The position numbers and the translations under genes were made by a program. A model generated the notes under the pieces. The model searched no databases. It was not told the DNA's origin and saw only the letters and a list, made by a program, of their open reading frames with translations. This document shows positions 43,545-51,285 of a stretch of DNA of 64,000 nucleotides, piece by piece. The DNA lies in assembly GCF_034377145.1 (NCBI RefSeq), contig NZ_CP139708.1, forward strand, positions 171,960 to 235,959, written 5' to 3'. The stretch is from Sulfitobacter sp. OXR-159 (GTDB lineage Bacteria; Pseudomonadota; Alphaproteobacteria; Rhodobacterales; Rhodobacteraceae). Position 1 is the first letter of the stretch. Every line of letters starts with the position of its first letter.

Positions 43545-44633
43545 ATGAAATTGAAATCAACACTTGCCGGTCTGGCACTCTGCGCAGGCTTTGGCACGCA
43601 AGCCGCGGCCCAAGACAACTGGACCATGACCACCACATGGCCCACTTCGCTGGAACTGATCGAGATCGACAAGCATTTCGTTGATCTGGCCAATAAGCTG
43701 ACCGGCGAAGACCTGACCATTGAATTCTTCGAAGGCGGCTCCCTCGTGCCCGCAGGCGAAGTTTTCGGCGCGGTTGAATCCAACACGGTGCAGGCTGGCG
43801 CCGACTGGCCCGGTTACTGGGCTGGCCGCAACTCTGCCTTCTCGCCGCTGGCGACCACGGCGAGCCTGTTCAACGCGGTTGATTACGTCAACTGGATCGA
43901 GCAGTGGGGCGGCAAAGAGCTCTACAACGAGATCTACGGCAAGTTCGGCATGGTCTACCTGCCCTACGGCGTGACCAACAACGAATCCGGTTTCCGCACC
44001 AACGAGCAGATCGTCACGCTGGAAGACCTCAAGGGCAAGCGTCTGCGTCTGTCGGGTCTGGAGCAGGGCCGTCTGTTGGAAAAACTGGGCGGCTCTCAGG
44101 TCTCCATGGCTGGTGGCGAAATCTACCAGTCGCTTGAGCGCGGCGTGATTGATGGCGCGGAATTCTCGACCCCCAACGTCGACTTCTCGGGCGGTTTCCA
44201 GCAGGTCACCAAATACTGGGCGACACCGGGCTGGCACCAGTCGGCGTCGATCTTCGGTGTGATGATCAACAAAGGCGCGTGGGACGCGCTGTCGGACGAA
44301 ACCCGCGAAGCGCTTGAAATCGCGGCACAGGCCAACCTCGTCTGGTCGCTCTCCTTCACCGAGAAGCGCGCGACCGAAGCCTATCAGCAGTTCCTCGATG
44401 CGGGCATCGAGATCAACCGCTACGACGATGAAACGCTGGCCACCGTTCAGGAAATGGCCAACGAAACCATCGAAGAAACCGCCTGTGAGAACCCCGATTC
44501 CGCAAAGGTTTACCTGAGCCAGTTGGAGTATCTGAACGACTACGCCAAATGGCGTGATGCATCGGCCCCCTTCAACTTGGGCCGCACGCCCAACGGGCCG
44601 GACATCGAAAAAATCCGCGCCTGCGCGGAGTGA
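43545..44633 (+). CDS. TRAP transporter binding protein (DctP), second system
   Basis: This is a 362-residue protein with a standard Sec signal (ends TQAAAQ after about 22 residues). It has the TTTWPTSLELIEIDKHF and SMAGGEIYQSLERGVIDGAEF regions of the 2-oxo-acid TRAP group, the last containing the conserved acidic and aromatic contacts. It belongs to the same broad family as the other binding protein in this region but differs in export route (Sec, not Tat). It is followed by a strong terminator. Confidence 0.94.
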   Translation: MKLKSTLAGLALCAGFGTQAAAQDNWTMTTTWPTSLELIEIDKHFVDLANKLTGEDLTIEFFEGGSLVPAGEVFGAVESNTVQAGADWPGYWAGRNSAFSPLATTASLFNAVDYVNWIEQWGGKELYNEIYGKFGMVYLPYGVTNNESGFRTNEQIVTLEDLKGKRLRLSGLEQGRLLEKLGGSQVSMAGGEIYQSLERGVIDGAEFSTPNVDFSGGFQQVTKYWATPGWHQSASIFGVMINKGAWDALSDETREALEIAAQANLVWSLSFTEKRATEAYQQFLDAGIEINRYDDETLATVQEMANETIEETACENPDSAKVYLSQLEYLNDYAKWRDASAPFNLGRTPNGPDIEKIRACAE

Positions 44634-44655
44634 TTTGAACCTATCGGTTCTAACG

Positions 44656-44683
44656 GAAAGGCCCGCCAAATGGCGGGCCTTTC
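44656..44683 (+). terminator. Terminator after the second TRAP operon
   Basis: A perfect 12-bp stem (GAAAGGCCCGCC with GGCGGGCCTTTC) with a 4-nt loop starts 22 bp after the stop codon. Confidence 0.88.
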
Positions 44684-44739
44684 TACGTTAGCAGGGGCTT
44701 GCTTTGTACCGCGACAGAGTTAGCCCCGCTCAGCCGGGA

Positions 44740-45378
44740 CTACAGTTCAAGAATGCCTGCGACCTCTTGCGCCAGCGCACGAACTTCATCCGCGGCAGGG
44801 CCGGACTTTTTCGCCTCGACCACACCCAGACCCCGGCCGAGGGCATCGGCGTAGATCACTCTGTTGGCCAGCGAAGCGTCAAGCCGCTCGGCCCCAAGCT
44901 CGGACACCGATTTAGCCACGTCATCGCCGACCCGCGTGCCGGCGCGGGTGCGGTTCATCACGATATGCGTCGGTTTCTGCGCCCGCTCGGCCAAATCCAA
45001 TACGTCATGGGTCGCCCAAACATCGGCCTGACTGGCCGATACCGGCACCAACACCAGATCCGAGTCGCGCAGGACCCAACGCACATCGCTATCCGCCTTT
45101 GGGGGCGTATCGATGAGAATGACATCAGCCTCGTTGCCGACCGTCCGGATGGCGCGGGATATCCCATAGGGAGTCGCCGTTGCGAACTTCAGCTTTGGAT
45201 CAAGCCCAAGCATCTCTTCGCGAACGTCGAGCCACTTGCCGAGGCTGCCTTGAGGGTCCGTATCCAACAGGCCCACGCTTTTGCCCGCTGCTAAATAGGC
45301 AATCGCCAAGTTCGAAACGAGGGTGGTCTTGCCTGCCCCACCCTTTTGTTGGGCTACACAGATAATCCGGGCGCTCAT
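44740..45378 (-). CDS. ParA/MinD-family ATPase, orphan
   Basis: This is a 212-residue deviant Walker ATPase with KGGAGKTT (residues 12-19), DTDPQGS and DTPPKAD. ATG 45378 is used over 45393. There is no parB or centromere-like repeat beside it, so it is not a normal partition locus. Such solitary ParA proteins often position protein clusters, or are chromosomal remnants of plasmids. Its role is unknown. Confidence 0.9.
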   Translation of the reverse strand: MSARIICVAQQKGGAGKTTLVSNLAIAYLAAGKSVGLLDTDPQGSLGKWLDVREEMLGLDPKLKFATATPYGISRAIRTVGNEADVILIDTPPKADSDVRWVLRDSDLVLVPVSASQADVWATHDVLDLAERAQKPTHIVMNRTRAGTRVGDDVAKSVSELGAERLDASLANRVIYADALGRGLGVVEAKKSGPAADEVRALAQEVAGILEL

Positions 45379-45471
45379 TTGCCAAGCCTTCAATAGGTTC
45401 TCTGCACCGCAGCATAGCGGGCCAAGCCGGTAAAAGCGACAAATACCTCGCGACAGGCGCGCGGCACCCGC

Positions 45472-46206
45472 CTAGCCCTCGACACGCTTGAGAAACTTTT
45501 GCAATCGCGCATCCTTGGGCGCGCTGAAAATCTCAGATGGCGGGCCGCTCTCAACAATCTTGCCGCCGTCCATAAAGATCACCCGATCCGCGATCTCACG
45601 GGCGAACTGCATCTCATGGGTCACGATCAGCATGGTTTGCTTGCGCTCTGCCACCGCGCGCATCAGGTCCAGCACCTCACCGACCCATTCAGGATCAAGC
45701 GCGGATGTCGGCTCATCGAACAGCATCAACTCGGCCCCAAGCGCCATCGCCCGGCCGATGCCGACACGTTGCTGTTGCCCGCCGGACAGCGCCGCGGGGA
45801 AACTGTCGGCCTTGTCGGCCAATCCGGTCTCGGCCAAGACCGAAAGCGCGCGCTGCTCCGCCTCATCCTTGGGGCGCTTTTGCACGGTGACAAGCGCCTC
45901 CATGATGTTCTCTTTCGCCGTCTTGTTGGCGAACAAGGCGTAGTTCTGAAACACCATCGCGGTCCGACGGCGCAGCGCCAGAATGTCGGCCTTGCGCGCC
46001 TTTGCGGCGTCAACCGTCACATCACCGATGCGAATGGTCCCCGCCTGCGGCACGTCGAGGAAGTTGAGACAGCGCAGCAGGGTCGATTTGCCCGTGCCGG
46101 AGGGGCCGATGACAACCACGCGCTCGCCTTCGGCAATCTGCAAATCAATGCCATTGAGGACCGGCGCGCCGCCGAAATGTTTGGTCAGGCCAGTGATATC
46201 GATCAT
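45472..46206 (-). CDS. Polar amino acid ABC transporter ATP-binding protein
   Basis: This is a 244-residue ATPase of the HisP/GlnQ type. Walker A is GPSGTGKS (about residues 34-41), the signature is LSGGQQQR and Walker B is [13 protein letters not shown]. It overlaps the permease gene by 4 nt and powers amino acid import. Confidence 0.96.
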   Translation of the reverse strand: MIDITGLTKHFGGAPVLNGIDLQIAEGERVVVIGPSGTGKSTLLRCLNFLDVPQAGTIRIGDVTVDAAKARKADILALRRRTAMVFQNYALFANKTAKENIMEALVTVQKRPKDEAEQRALSVLAETGLADKADSFPAALSGGQQQRVGIGRAMALGAELMLFDEPTSALDPEWVGEVLDLMRAVAERKQTMLIVTHEMQFAREIADRVIFMDGGKIVESGPPSEIFSAPKDARLQKFLKRVEG

Positions 46207-46877
46207 CGGACGAACGCCTTGTTTAGATAGGTTTCAAGCCGCTTTTGCATCTGGCTAAGCGCTTCGACAATGACCCAATAGATCATCGCCACAACGAGAT
46301 AGGCCTCGAAGTAAAGGAAGCTGCCCGCCGCCTCTTTCTGGGCTGCGCCCATCATTTCGGTCACGCCAAGAGTAAAGGCCAGCGAGGTGCCTTTGATCAT
46401 GTCGATGAAATAGTTGACCAATGTGGGCGCGGCGATCCGGGCGGCCTGTGGCAGGATGATACGCCGCATCATCTGGCCTTGGGTCATGCCGATGGATTGC
46501 GCGGCCTCCCATTGGCTGCGGTCGACCCCCATGATCGCGGCGCGGATGCTCTCGGCCATATAGGCCGAGAAATGCAAGGTCAGCCCCATGATGGCGGCGG
46601 TCACACCGTTGATATCCGACAGGAATGACAGCACCTGCGGCAGGCCAAAGTAGAACAGAAACAACTGCACCAGCAGCGGCGTGCCGCGGAAAAAGCTGAT
46701 GAAGACGATCACGAACCAGTCGAGAACAGGCACTTTGGCCACCCGTTCGACAGCCAAAAGCGAGGCGAGGATCAGTGCGAACACCATCCCCGCCACCGCC
46801 ATGAACAAAGTTAACGGTACATAGCCCAATATGACGGGCACCAGCCCCAGCATGTAGTCAAGGTCTAGCGCCCGCAT
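46203..46877 (-). CDS. Polar amino acid ABC transporter permease
   Basis: This is a 224-residue HisM/GlnP-type permease with the coupling segment [21 protein letters not shown], about five membrane helices and a short cytoplasmic tail. It lies 3 bp after the binding-protein gene. One permease subunit probably dimerises. Confidence 0.95.
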   Translation of the reverse strand: MRALDLDYMLGLVPVILGYVPLTLFMAVAGMVFALILASLLAVERVAKVPVLDWFVIVFISFFRGTPLLVQLFLFYFGLPQVLSFLSDINGVTAAIMGLTLHFSAYMAESIRAAIMGVDRSQWEAAQSIGMTQGQMMRRIILPQAARIAAPTLVNYFIDMIKGTSLAFTLGVTEMMGAAQKEAAGSFLYFEAYLVVAMIYWVIVEALSQMQKRLETYLNKAFVR

Positions 46878-46880
46878 GGG

Positions 46881-47639
46881 TTACTCCGCTTTGGTGATGT
46901 CAGTGCCGAACCATTTGTCCGAGATTTCCGTCAGTGTACCGTCTTCGCGCAGGGACTCCAGTGCGGTGTCGACACGGTCCCGCAGGGCGCGGCCTTCGTC
47001 ATTGTCTTGGAACGGCAGCGCGTTGCGGATTTCGGAGAACGGCTTGCCTGCCAGTTGCAGCGGCAGGGGGCTTTCCTGAATCAGCTGGGCTGAGGAAACC
47101 CGGTCCATCACGAATGCATCCACCCGGCCAAGCGCGGTGTCTTGGGCGATGTTGGACTCATAGGTCTTGATCTCGATCTCATCTGCAAAGTCGAGTTCGT
47201 TCAAAAGCTGCTCGAAGTTCGAGCCGAGGTTGACCGCAACGGTTTTACCGCGCAGGTCTTCGACGCCACCGATCTCTTCGTTGCCCTCTTTGGTCACGAC
47301 CTGCGCGCCATCAAATACGTAAGGCGCGGTAAAGGCGAACTTTTCTTCACGCTCTGGCGTGATGGTGATCTGGTTGGCGATCGTGTCGATGCGGCCTGCG
47401 TCCAGCGCGCCGATCAGACCGGAAAAGGCCATGGTTTCGAACTCAACCTCAAAGCCCGCCTCTTCGCCGACAGCATTCATCACGTCGACTTCGAACCCCT
47501 GAAGCACGTCCTGCTTAACGAAGGTGAAGGGGAAATAGCCGCCCGACATGCCCACGCGGAGCGTTTCGTTGTCTTGGGCGAAGGCTGCGGTGCCAGAAAC
47601 CGCGGCGAGCGCGGTGGCGGTAACGATCTGTTTCAGCAT
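46881..47639 (-). CDS. Amino acid ABC transporter binding protein
   Basis: This is a 252-residue periplasmic binding protein with a Sec signal ending AAFAQ. It has GYFPFTF and the GFEVDVMNAVGEEAG helix of SBP type 3, and the usual NQITITPEREEKFAFTAPY signature. The family includes cystine, glutamine and general amino acid binders; the exact ligand is not clear. It is the first gene of the three-gene operon. Confidence 0.94.
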   Translation of the reverse strand: MLKQIVTATALAAVSGTAAFAQDNETLRVGMSGGYFPFTFVKQDVLQGFEVDVMNAVGEEAGFEVEFETMAFSGLIGALDAGRIDTIANQITITPEREEKFAFTAPYVFDGAQVVTKEGNEEIGGVEDLRGKTVAVNLGSNFEQLLNELDFADEIEIKTYESNIAQDTALGRVDAFVMDRVSSAQLIQESPLPLQLAGKPFSEIRNALPFQDNDEGRALRDRVDTALESLREDGTLTEISDKWFGTDITKAE

Positions 47640-47883
47640 TGAATTTACTCCTGTAACGCTTGAGCATCAGATGTCACCGGGCGCCGCCCGCTTCAACACC
47701 ATTGCTGAAACAGGAACGTTTGACGGGCGGGATCGGTTCAGAAGGAATGGGAGCTATGGCCATCGGGTGTGCGCGGGTCGAATTTCCTACTGTGGGCCCA
47801 GAGACAGAACAGAATTCCCGAAAGGAACGATGGATTCCGCGCCCGCGGAACGGATATGCGCAAATCACATAGCTTTGCTCCCC

Positions 47884-49239
47884 TCAAAGGGCGTCGATAT
47901 CCAGCCCCTCAGCGGCCCAAGCGGCAAGCTTGCGGTCAACGGTTTTACGAGAGACGCCCAAGCGCCGCGCGGCCTCGGCCCGGTTGCCGCCCGAAAGATC
48001 AAGAATGTGCAGCATGTGGCGCTGTGTGACCAGTTCGAGATCCTCGATTGCCCTTAGCCCATCGACGGTGCCATGGCCCGCAAAGGCTTCGGGCAGGCTG
48101 CCGAGGATGACCGACCGTTCGATCAGATTTCGCAATTCTCGCACATTGCCCGGCCAATCGTAGCGCCGCAGCTTGAGCAATGTCTCGGCATCCAACCGCA
48201 GCGCGGGCATGCCAAGCGCGGTCGAGAATTGCTGCATGAACATCGCCGCCAGTTCGACGATATCATCCGAGCGGTCCTTGAGCGGCGGCATTGCGACTTC
48301 GACAACATTCATGCGGTGATAAAGGTCTGCGCGGAAACGCCCCTCCTCCACCGCTTTGGGCAGATCGGCATTTGTGGCGAAAAGGAACCGCAGGTTCAGC
48401 GGAATTTCCCGCTCGGCCCCTTCGGGCCGGATGCGTTGATCTTCCAGTACTCGCAACAAAGCCGCCTGCAACTGCTCCGGCATCTGCGCCACTTCATCAA
48501 GGAACAGCGTGCCGCCATCGGCCAAAAGGAACAGCCCCGGCTGTAGGGTTTCGTTCCCCTCCACCGCACCGAAGAGTTCAGGCACGATCCGATCCGGCGT
48601 GATGGCGGCGCAGTTGACCGCAACGAAAGGATGGTCGGCGCGGTCAGACATCTGGTGCAGTTGCCGCGCGGCCAACTCCTTGCCCGTGCCGCTGGCCCCG
48701 GTAAAAAGCACTGGCGTCGGGACCGGGGCTAGGCGGTTCAGCATCCCGCGCACCTTCGACAGGGCCTCGGACTTGCCAAGCATCTGCACCGCTGCCCCGC
48801 CCTGCAATTCACGCCGCAGCAGTGTGTTGTCGCGGCGGAGGTTCTTGCGGTCGAGCGTGCGGGAAACGGCGCCGAGGATTTGGTTCGCCCGGAAGGGTTT
48901 CAGCACGAAATCACTGACGCCCGCGCGCAGCGCGGCGATGGCGGTTTCCAGATCGGCATAGGCGGTGATCAGAACCGTGTCGGCGTAAAACCCTTTGCGG
49001 CGCTGCTCGACTACCCATTCCAGCCCGGTTTTGCCGGGCATGACATTGTCCAGAACGACCACATCGAAATGCGCCTCGTCCAAGAGTTTGGTGGCCTCTG
49101 CAGGCGACGCGGCCTGCGCCACGCGCTTGGCACGCGGCTCCAAAATCTTGGTCAGGAAATGGCGCATCCCCGGTTCGTCGTCGATCACAAGGATCGACGC
49201 GCCCTCGAGCGTGCCGCCGTATTCATCGCCTGCCGCCAT
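47884..49239 (-). CDS. NtrC-type response regulator lacking the GAFTGA loop
   Basis: This is a 451-residue three-domain protein. The receiver has Asp20-Asp21, phosphate-accepting Asp64 and Lys114. The AAA+ domain has Walker A GASGTGKE (residues 181-188) and Walker B GGTLFLDE (242-249). The C-terminal Fis helix-turn-helix is AEAARRLGVSRKTVDR. Where NtrC proteins have GHxxGAFTGA after ELFG, this one has ELFGAVEGNETLQPG, so the loop that touches sigma-54 is missing. GAFTGA-less relatives such as Rhodobacter NtrC work with sigma-70 polymerase. It is the last gene of the formate dehydrogenase operon (17 bp after the 41-aa gene) and has no kinase next to it. Confidence 0.93.
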   Translation of the reverse strand: MAAGDEYGGTLEGASILVIDDEPGMRHFLTKILEPRAKRVAQAASPAEATKLLDEAHFDVVVLDNVMPGKTGLEWVVEQRRKGFYADTVLITAYADLETAIAALRAGVSDFVLKPFRANQILGAVSRTLDRKNLRRDNTLLRRELQGGAAVQMLGKSEALSKVRGMLNRLAPVPTPVLFTGASGTGKELAARQLHQMSDRADHPFVAVNCAAITPDRIVPELFGAVEGNETLQPGLFLLADGGTLFLDEVAQMPEQLQAALLRVLEDQRIRPEGAEREIPLNLRFLFATNADLPKAVEEGRFRADLYHRMNVVEVAMPPLKDRSDDIVELAAMFMQQFSTALGMPALRLDAETLLKLRRYDWPGNVRELRNLIERSVILGSLPEAFAGHGTVDGLRAIEDLELVTQRHMLHILDLSGGNRAEAARRLGVSRKTVDRKLAAWAAEGLDIDAL

Positions 49240-49256
49240 GATATGCCTCTTCGGTG

Positions 49257-49382
49257 TCAGTCCAACCGGACGTTTTCACCTGAATAGACCTCAGCCGAGG
49301 AAAAGCCTATCTCATGCAGTCCGAAATAGGCCACAACGCCGATCACCGCGACGCCCAGAAACCCTGCCAGCATGGCTTTCAT
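49257..49382 (-). CDS. 41-residue single-helix membrane protein of the formate dehydrogenase operon
   Basis: MKAMLAGFLGVAVIGVVAYF forms one membrane helix, followed by a short polar tail with Glu and Asp. ATG 49382 has AAAGGA before it; the longer frame is not used. It sits 31 bp after the cytochrome b gene and 17 bp before the regulator gene. It could be a small accessory subunit of the membrane complex. No known family was recognised. Confidence 0.7.
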   Translation of the reverse strand: MKAMLAGFLGVAVIGVVAYFGLHEIGFSSAEVYSGENVRLD

Positions 49383-49413
49383 TGCGCGTATCCTTTTACC
49401 TGAACGCCGCCCA

Positions 49414-50613
49414 TCATTCTGCGGGGGTCCGCTTGTCATCTTTGACCTCATCAAGCCAGAGCGAATGGTGCTGCTCGGCCCAACGTTCATCAACCTCGCC
49501 GTTGCCCATGGCGTCAAAGGCGCCTTCCATACCGAGTGTCCCGATATAGATGTGCCCCAAGATCACCGCCATCATCAGAAAGCCGATGATCGCGTGCCAC
49601 AGTTGGGCATATTGCATTTCCGCATGGGGCGTCAGATCGCCCTGAAGCGGACCAAAGCCTGCGGCCTCGGCCATGCCGATGTCATTGATAAGGTTGAAGG
49701 TATGCCCGAAAAGCTGGATCTCGAAGGGAAACAGCAGCGACAGCCCCGAGAGCGAGACCGAGAAGCCCAGCAGGATCACGGCCCAGAAAACGATCTTTTG
49801 CCCGAAGTTAAACTTTTTCGCGGGCGGGTGTTTGTCGCCGATGAACCCGCCGCCTTGCTTGATCCAAACCCAATCGGTCTTGTTCGGGATATTGTGCCAA
49901 ATCCACATCACAAAGACCATGACGAGCGCGATCATAAAGGCCCATGACACGTTGTTGTGGATGAACTTGGACCCGGTCAGCAGGACCGAGTTGAACTCAT
50001 GCCCTAAGAGCGGAATGACCACCTTACGGCCAAAGAGCGTGGCCAAGCCTGTCAGGGCAAGCAGGATGAAAGACCCGGCCAGCATCCAATGGGCAAACCG
50101 TTCGATCGCTTTGAAGCGGGTGACGGTACGCCCGACCTTGCCGCCTTCGATGCGGATCCGGCCTCGCAGAAGGTAAAAGAGCAGCAGCACGGCCAGCGTC
50201 CCGGCAAGAAGCCAAGCGCCGTAGGTTGCCAGAGGCCCTTCGCGGAACTGCTGCCACCACATCCCGTTGTCCTGTACGAGGACGCGGCCCGTCTTGTTCA
50301 TCGTGCTCACGCGCACGGGCAATTCGTTATAGCGGATGCCACGCCACAGGTCCGGATCTGACCGCCCGCCAAGCGGGCCAAGCCCCGGCACCGTTGCGGC
50401 ATCACCACCCAAATTGTTGCGCCGGAACCCGTCGTCAATCTCGGCCCCGTTTTGGCGGCGTTCGATGTCGGCCAGGTTCTGCGCGCCGCCGGTGTTGGCG
50501 CGGTCAATGGCCGAGGGGGTCGCGTTCTCGGGCAGGCGCACGTCCTGCGCCGTGGCGCTGACCGGCAGCGCGGCCAAGGCGAGAATGAAAAGAGCCATCA
50601 GGTGGCGCAGCAT
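49414..50613 (-). CDS. Formate dehydrogenase gamma subunit, cytochrome b
   Basis: This is a 399-residue membrane subunit. A signal peptide (to about residue 22) is followed by a roughly 110-residue periplasmic region that is long for the family, then the FdnI/FdoI-type core with helices and histidines for haem b (ERFAHWMLAGS; WHNIPNKTDW; LWHAIIGFLM). It passes electrons from the Fe-S beta subunit to quinone. It is in the FDH operon and co-directional with beta and alpha. Confidence 0.94.
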   Translation of the reverse strand: MLRHLMALFILALAALPVSATAQDVRLPENATPSAIDRANTGGAQNLADIERRQNGAEIDDGFRRNNLGGDAATVPGLGPLGGRSDPDLWRGIRYNELPVRVSTMNKTGRVLVQDNGMWWQQFREGPLATYGAWLLAGTLAVLLLFYLLRGRIRIEGGKVGRTVTRFKAIERFAHWMLAGSFILLALTGLATLFGRKVVIPLLGHEFNSVLLTGSKFIHNNVSWAFMIALVMVFVMWIWHNIPNKTDWVWIKQGGGFIGDKHPPAKKFNFGQKIVFWAVILLGFSVSLSGLSLLFPFEIQLFGHTFNLINDIGMAEAAGFGPLQGDLTPHAEMQYAQLWHAIIGFLMMAVILGHIYIGTLGMEGAFDAMGNGEVDERWAEQHHSLWLDEVKDDKRTPAE

Positions 50614-50679
50614 GGGAAATCCCCCGGCTAGACAGATATGGAGTAAAGGGGCGACCCGGTCAGGCCGCCCCGAAAGCCG

Positions 50680-51273
50680 TTACTGGCCTTTTTGCTCGTA
50701 AGCCGTGCCCCAGCCCCAAGCGCCGGAGCCAAAGCCGCGCGCGACGACACGCTCGCGGTAGATGTCGGAGACCATGTCCCCGTCACCCGCCAGCAATGCC
50801 TTGGTCGAACACATCTCGGCGCAGATTGGCAGTTTGCCTTCCGCGATCCGGTTGCGGCCGTACTTCTGAAATTCGGCTTGGCTGTGGTTTTCCTCGGGGC
50901 CACCGGCGCAGAAGGTACATTTGTCCATCTTGCCGCGGCTGCCGAAGTTGCCAGCCTGCGGATACTGCGGCGCGCCGAAGGGGCAGGCGTAGAAGCAGTA
51001 ACCGCAACCAATGCAGAGGTCCTTTGAGTGCAGGACGATGCCATCGTCGGTCTGGTAGAAACAATCCACCGGGCAGACCGCCATACAGGGCGCGTCCGAG
51101 CAGTGCATACAAGCGACCGAGATCGAGCGTTCGCCCGGTTGGCCGTCTTGAATGGTCACCACGCGGCGGCGGTTGATGCCCCAAGGGACTTCGTGTTCGT
51201 TCTTACAAGCCGTGACACATGCGTTGCATTCAATGCAGCGCTCGGCATCGCAGAGAAACTTTGCTCTTGCCAT
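50680..51273 (-). CDS. fdh3B: Formate dehydrogenase beta subunit, four-cluster ferredoxin (FDH3B type)
   Basis: This is a 197-residue ferredoxin-like subunit with cysteine groups for four [4Fe-4S] clusters (CIECNACVTAC; CMHCSDAPCMAVCP; CIGCGYCFYACP; CTFCAGG plus CAEMC). There is no transmembrane tail, unlike FdnH, so it is held by the alpha and gamma subunits. It starts 12 bp after the alpha gene. Confidence 0.96.
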   Translation of the reverse strand: MARAKFLCDAERCIECNACVTACKNEHEVPWGINRRRVVTIQDGQPGERSISVACMHCSDAPCMAVCPVDCFYQTDDGIVLHSKDLCIGCGYCFYACPFGAPQYPQAGNFGSRGKMDKCTFCAGGPEENHSQAEFQKYGRNRIAEGKLPICAEMCSTKALLAGDGDMVSDIYRERVVARGFGSGAWGWGTAYEQKGQ

Positions 51274-51285
51274 TCTCTTATCTCC

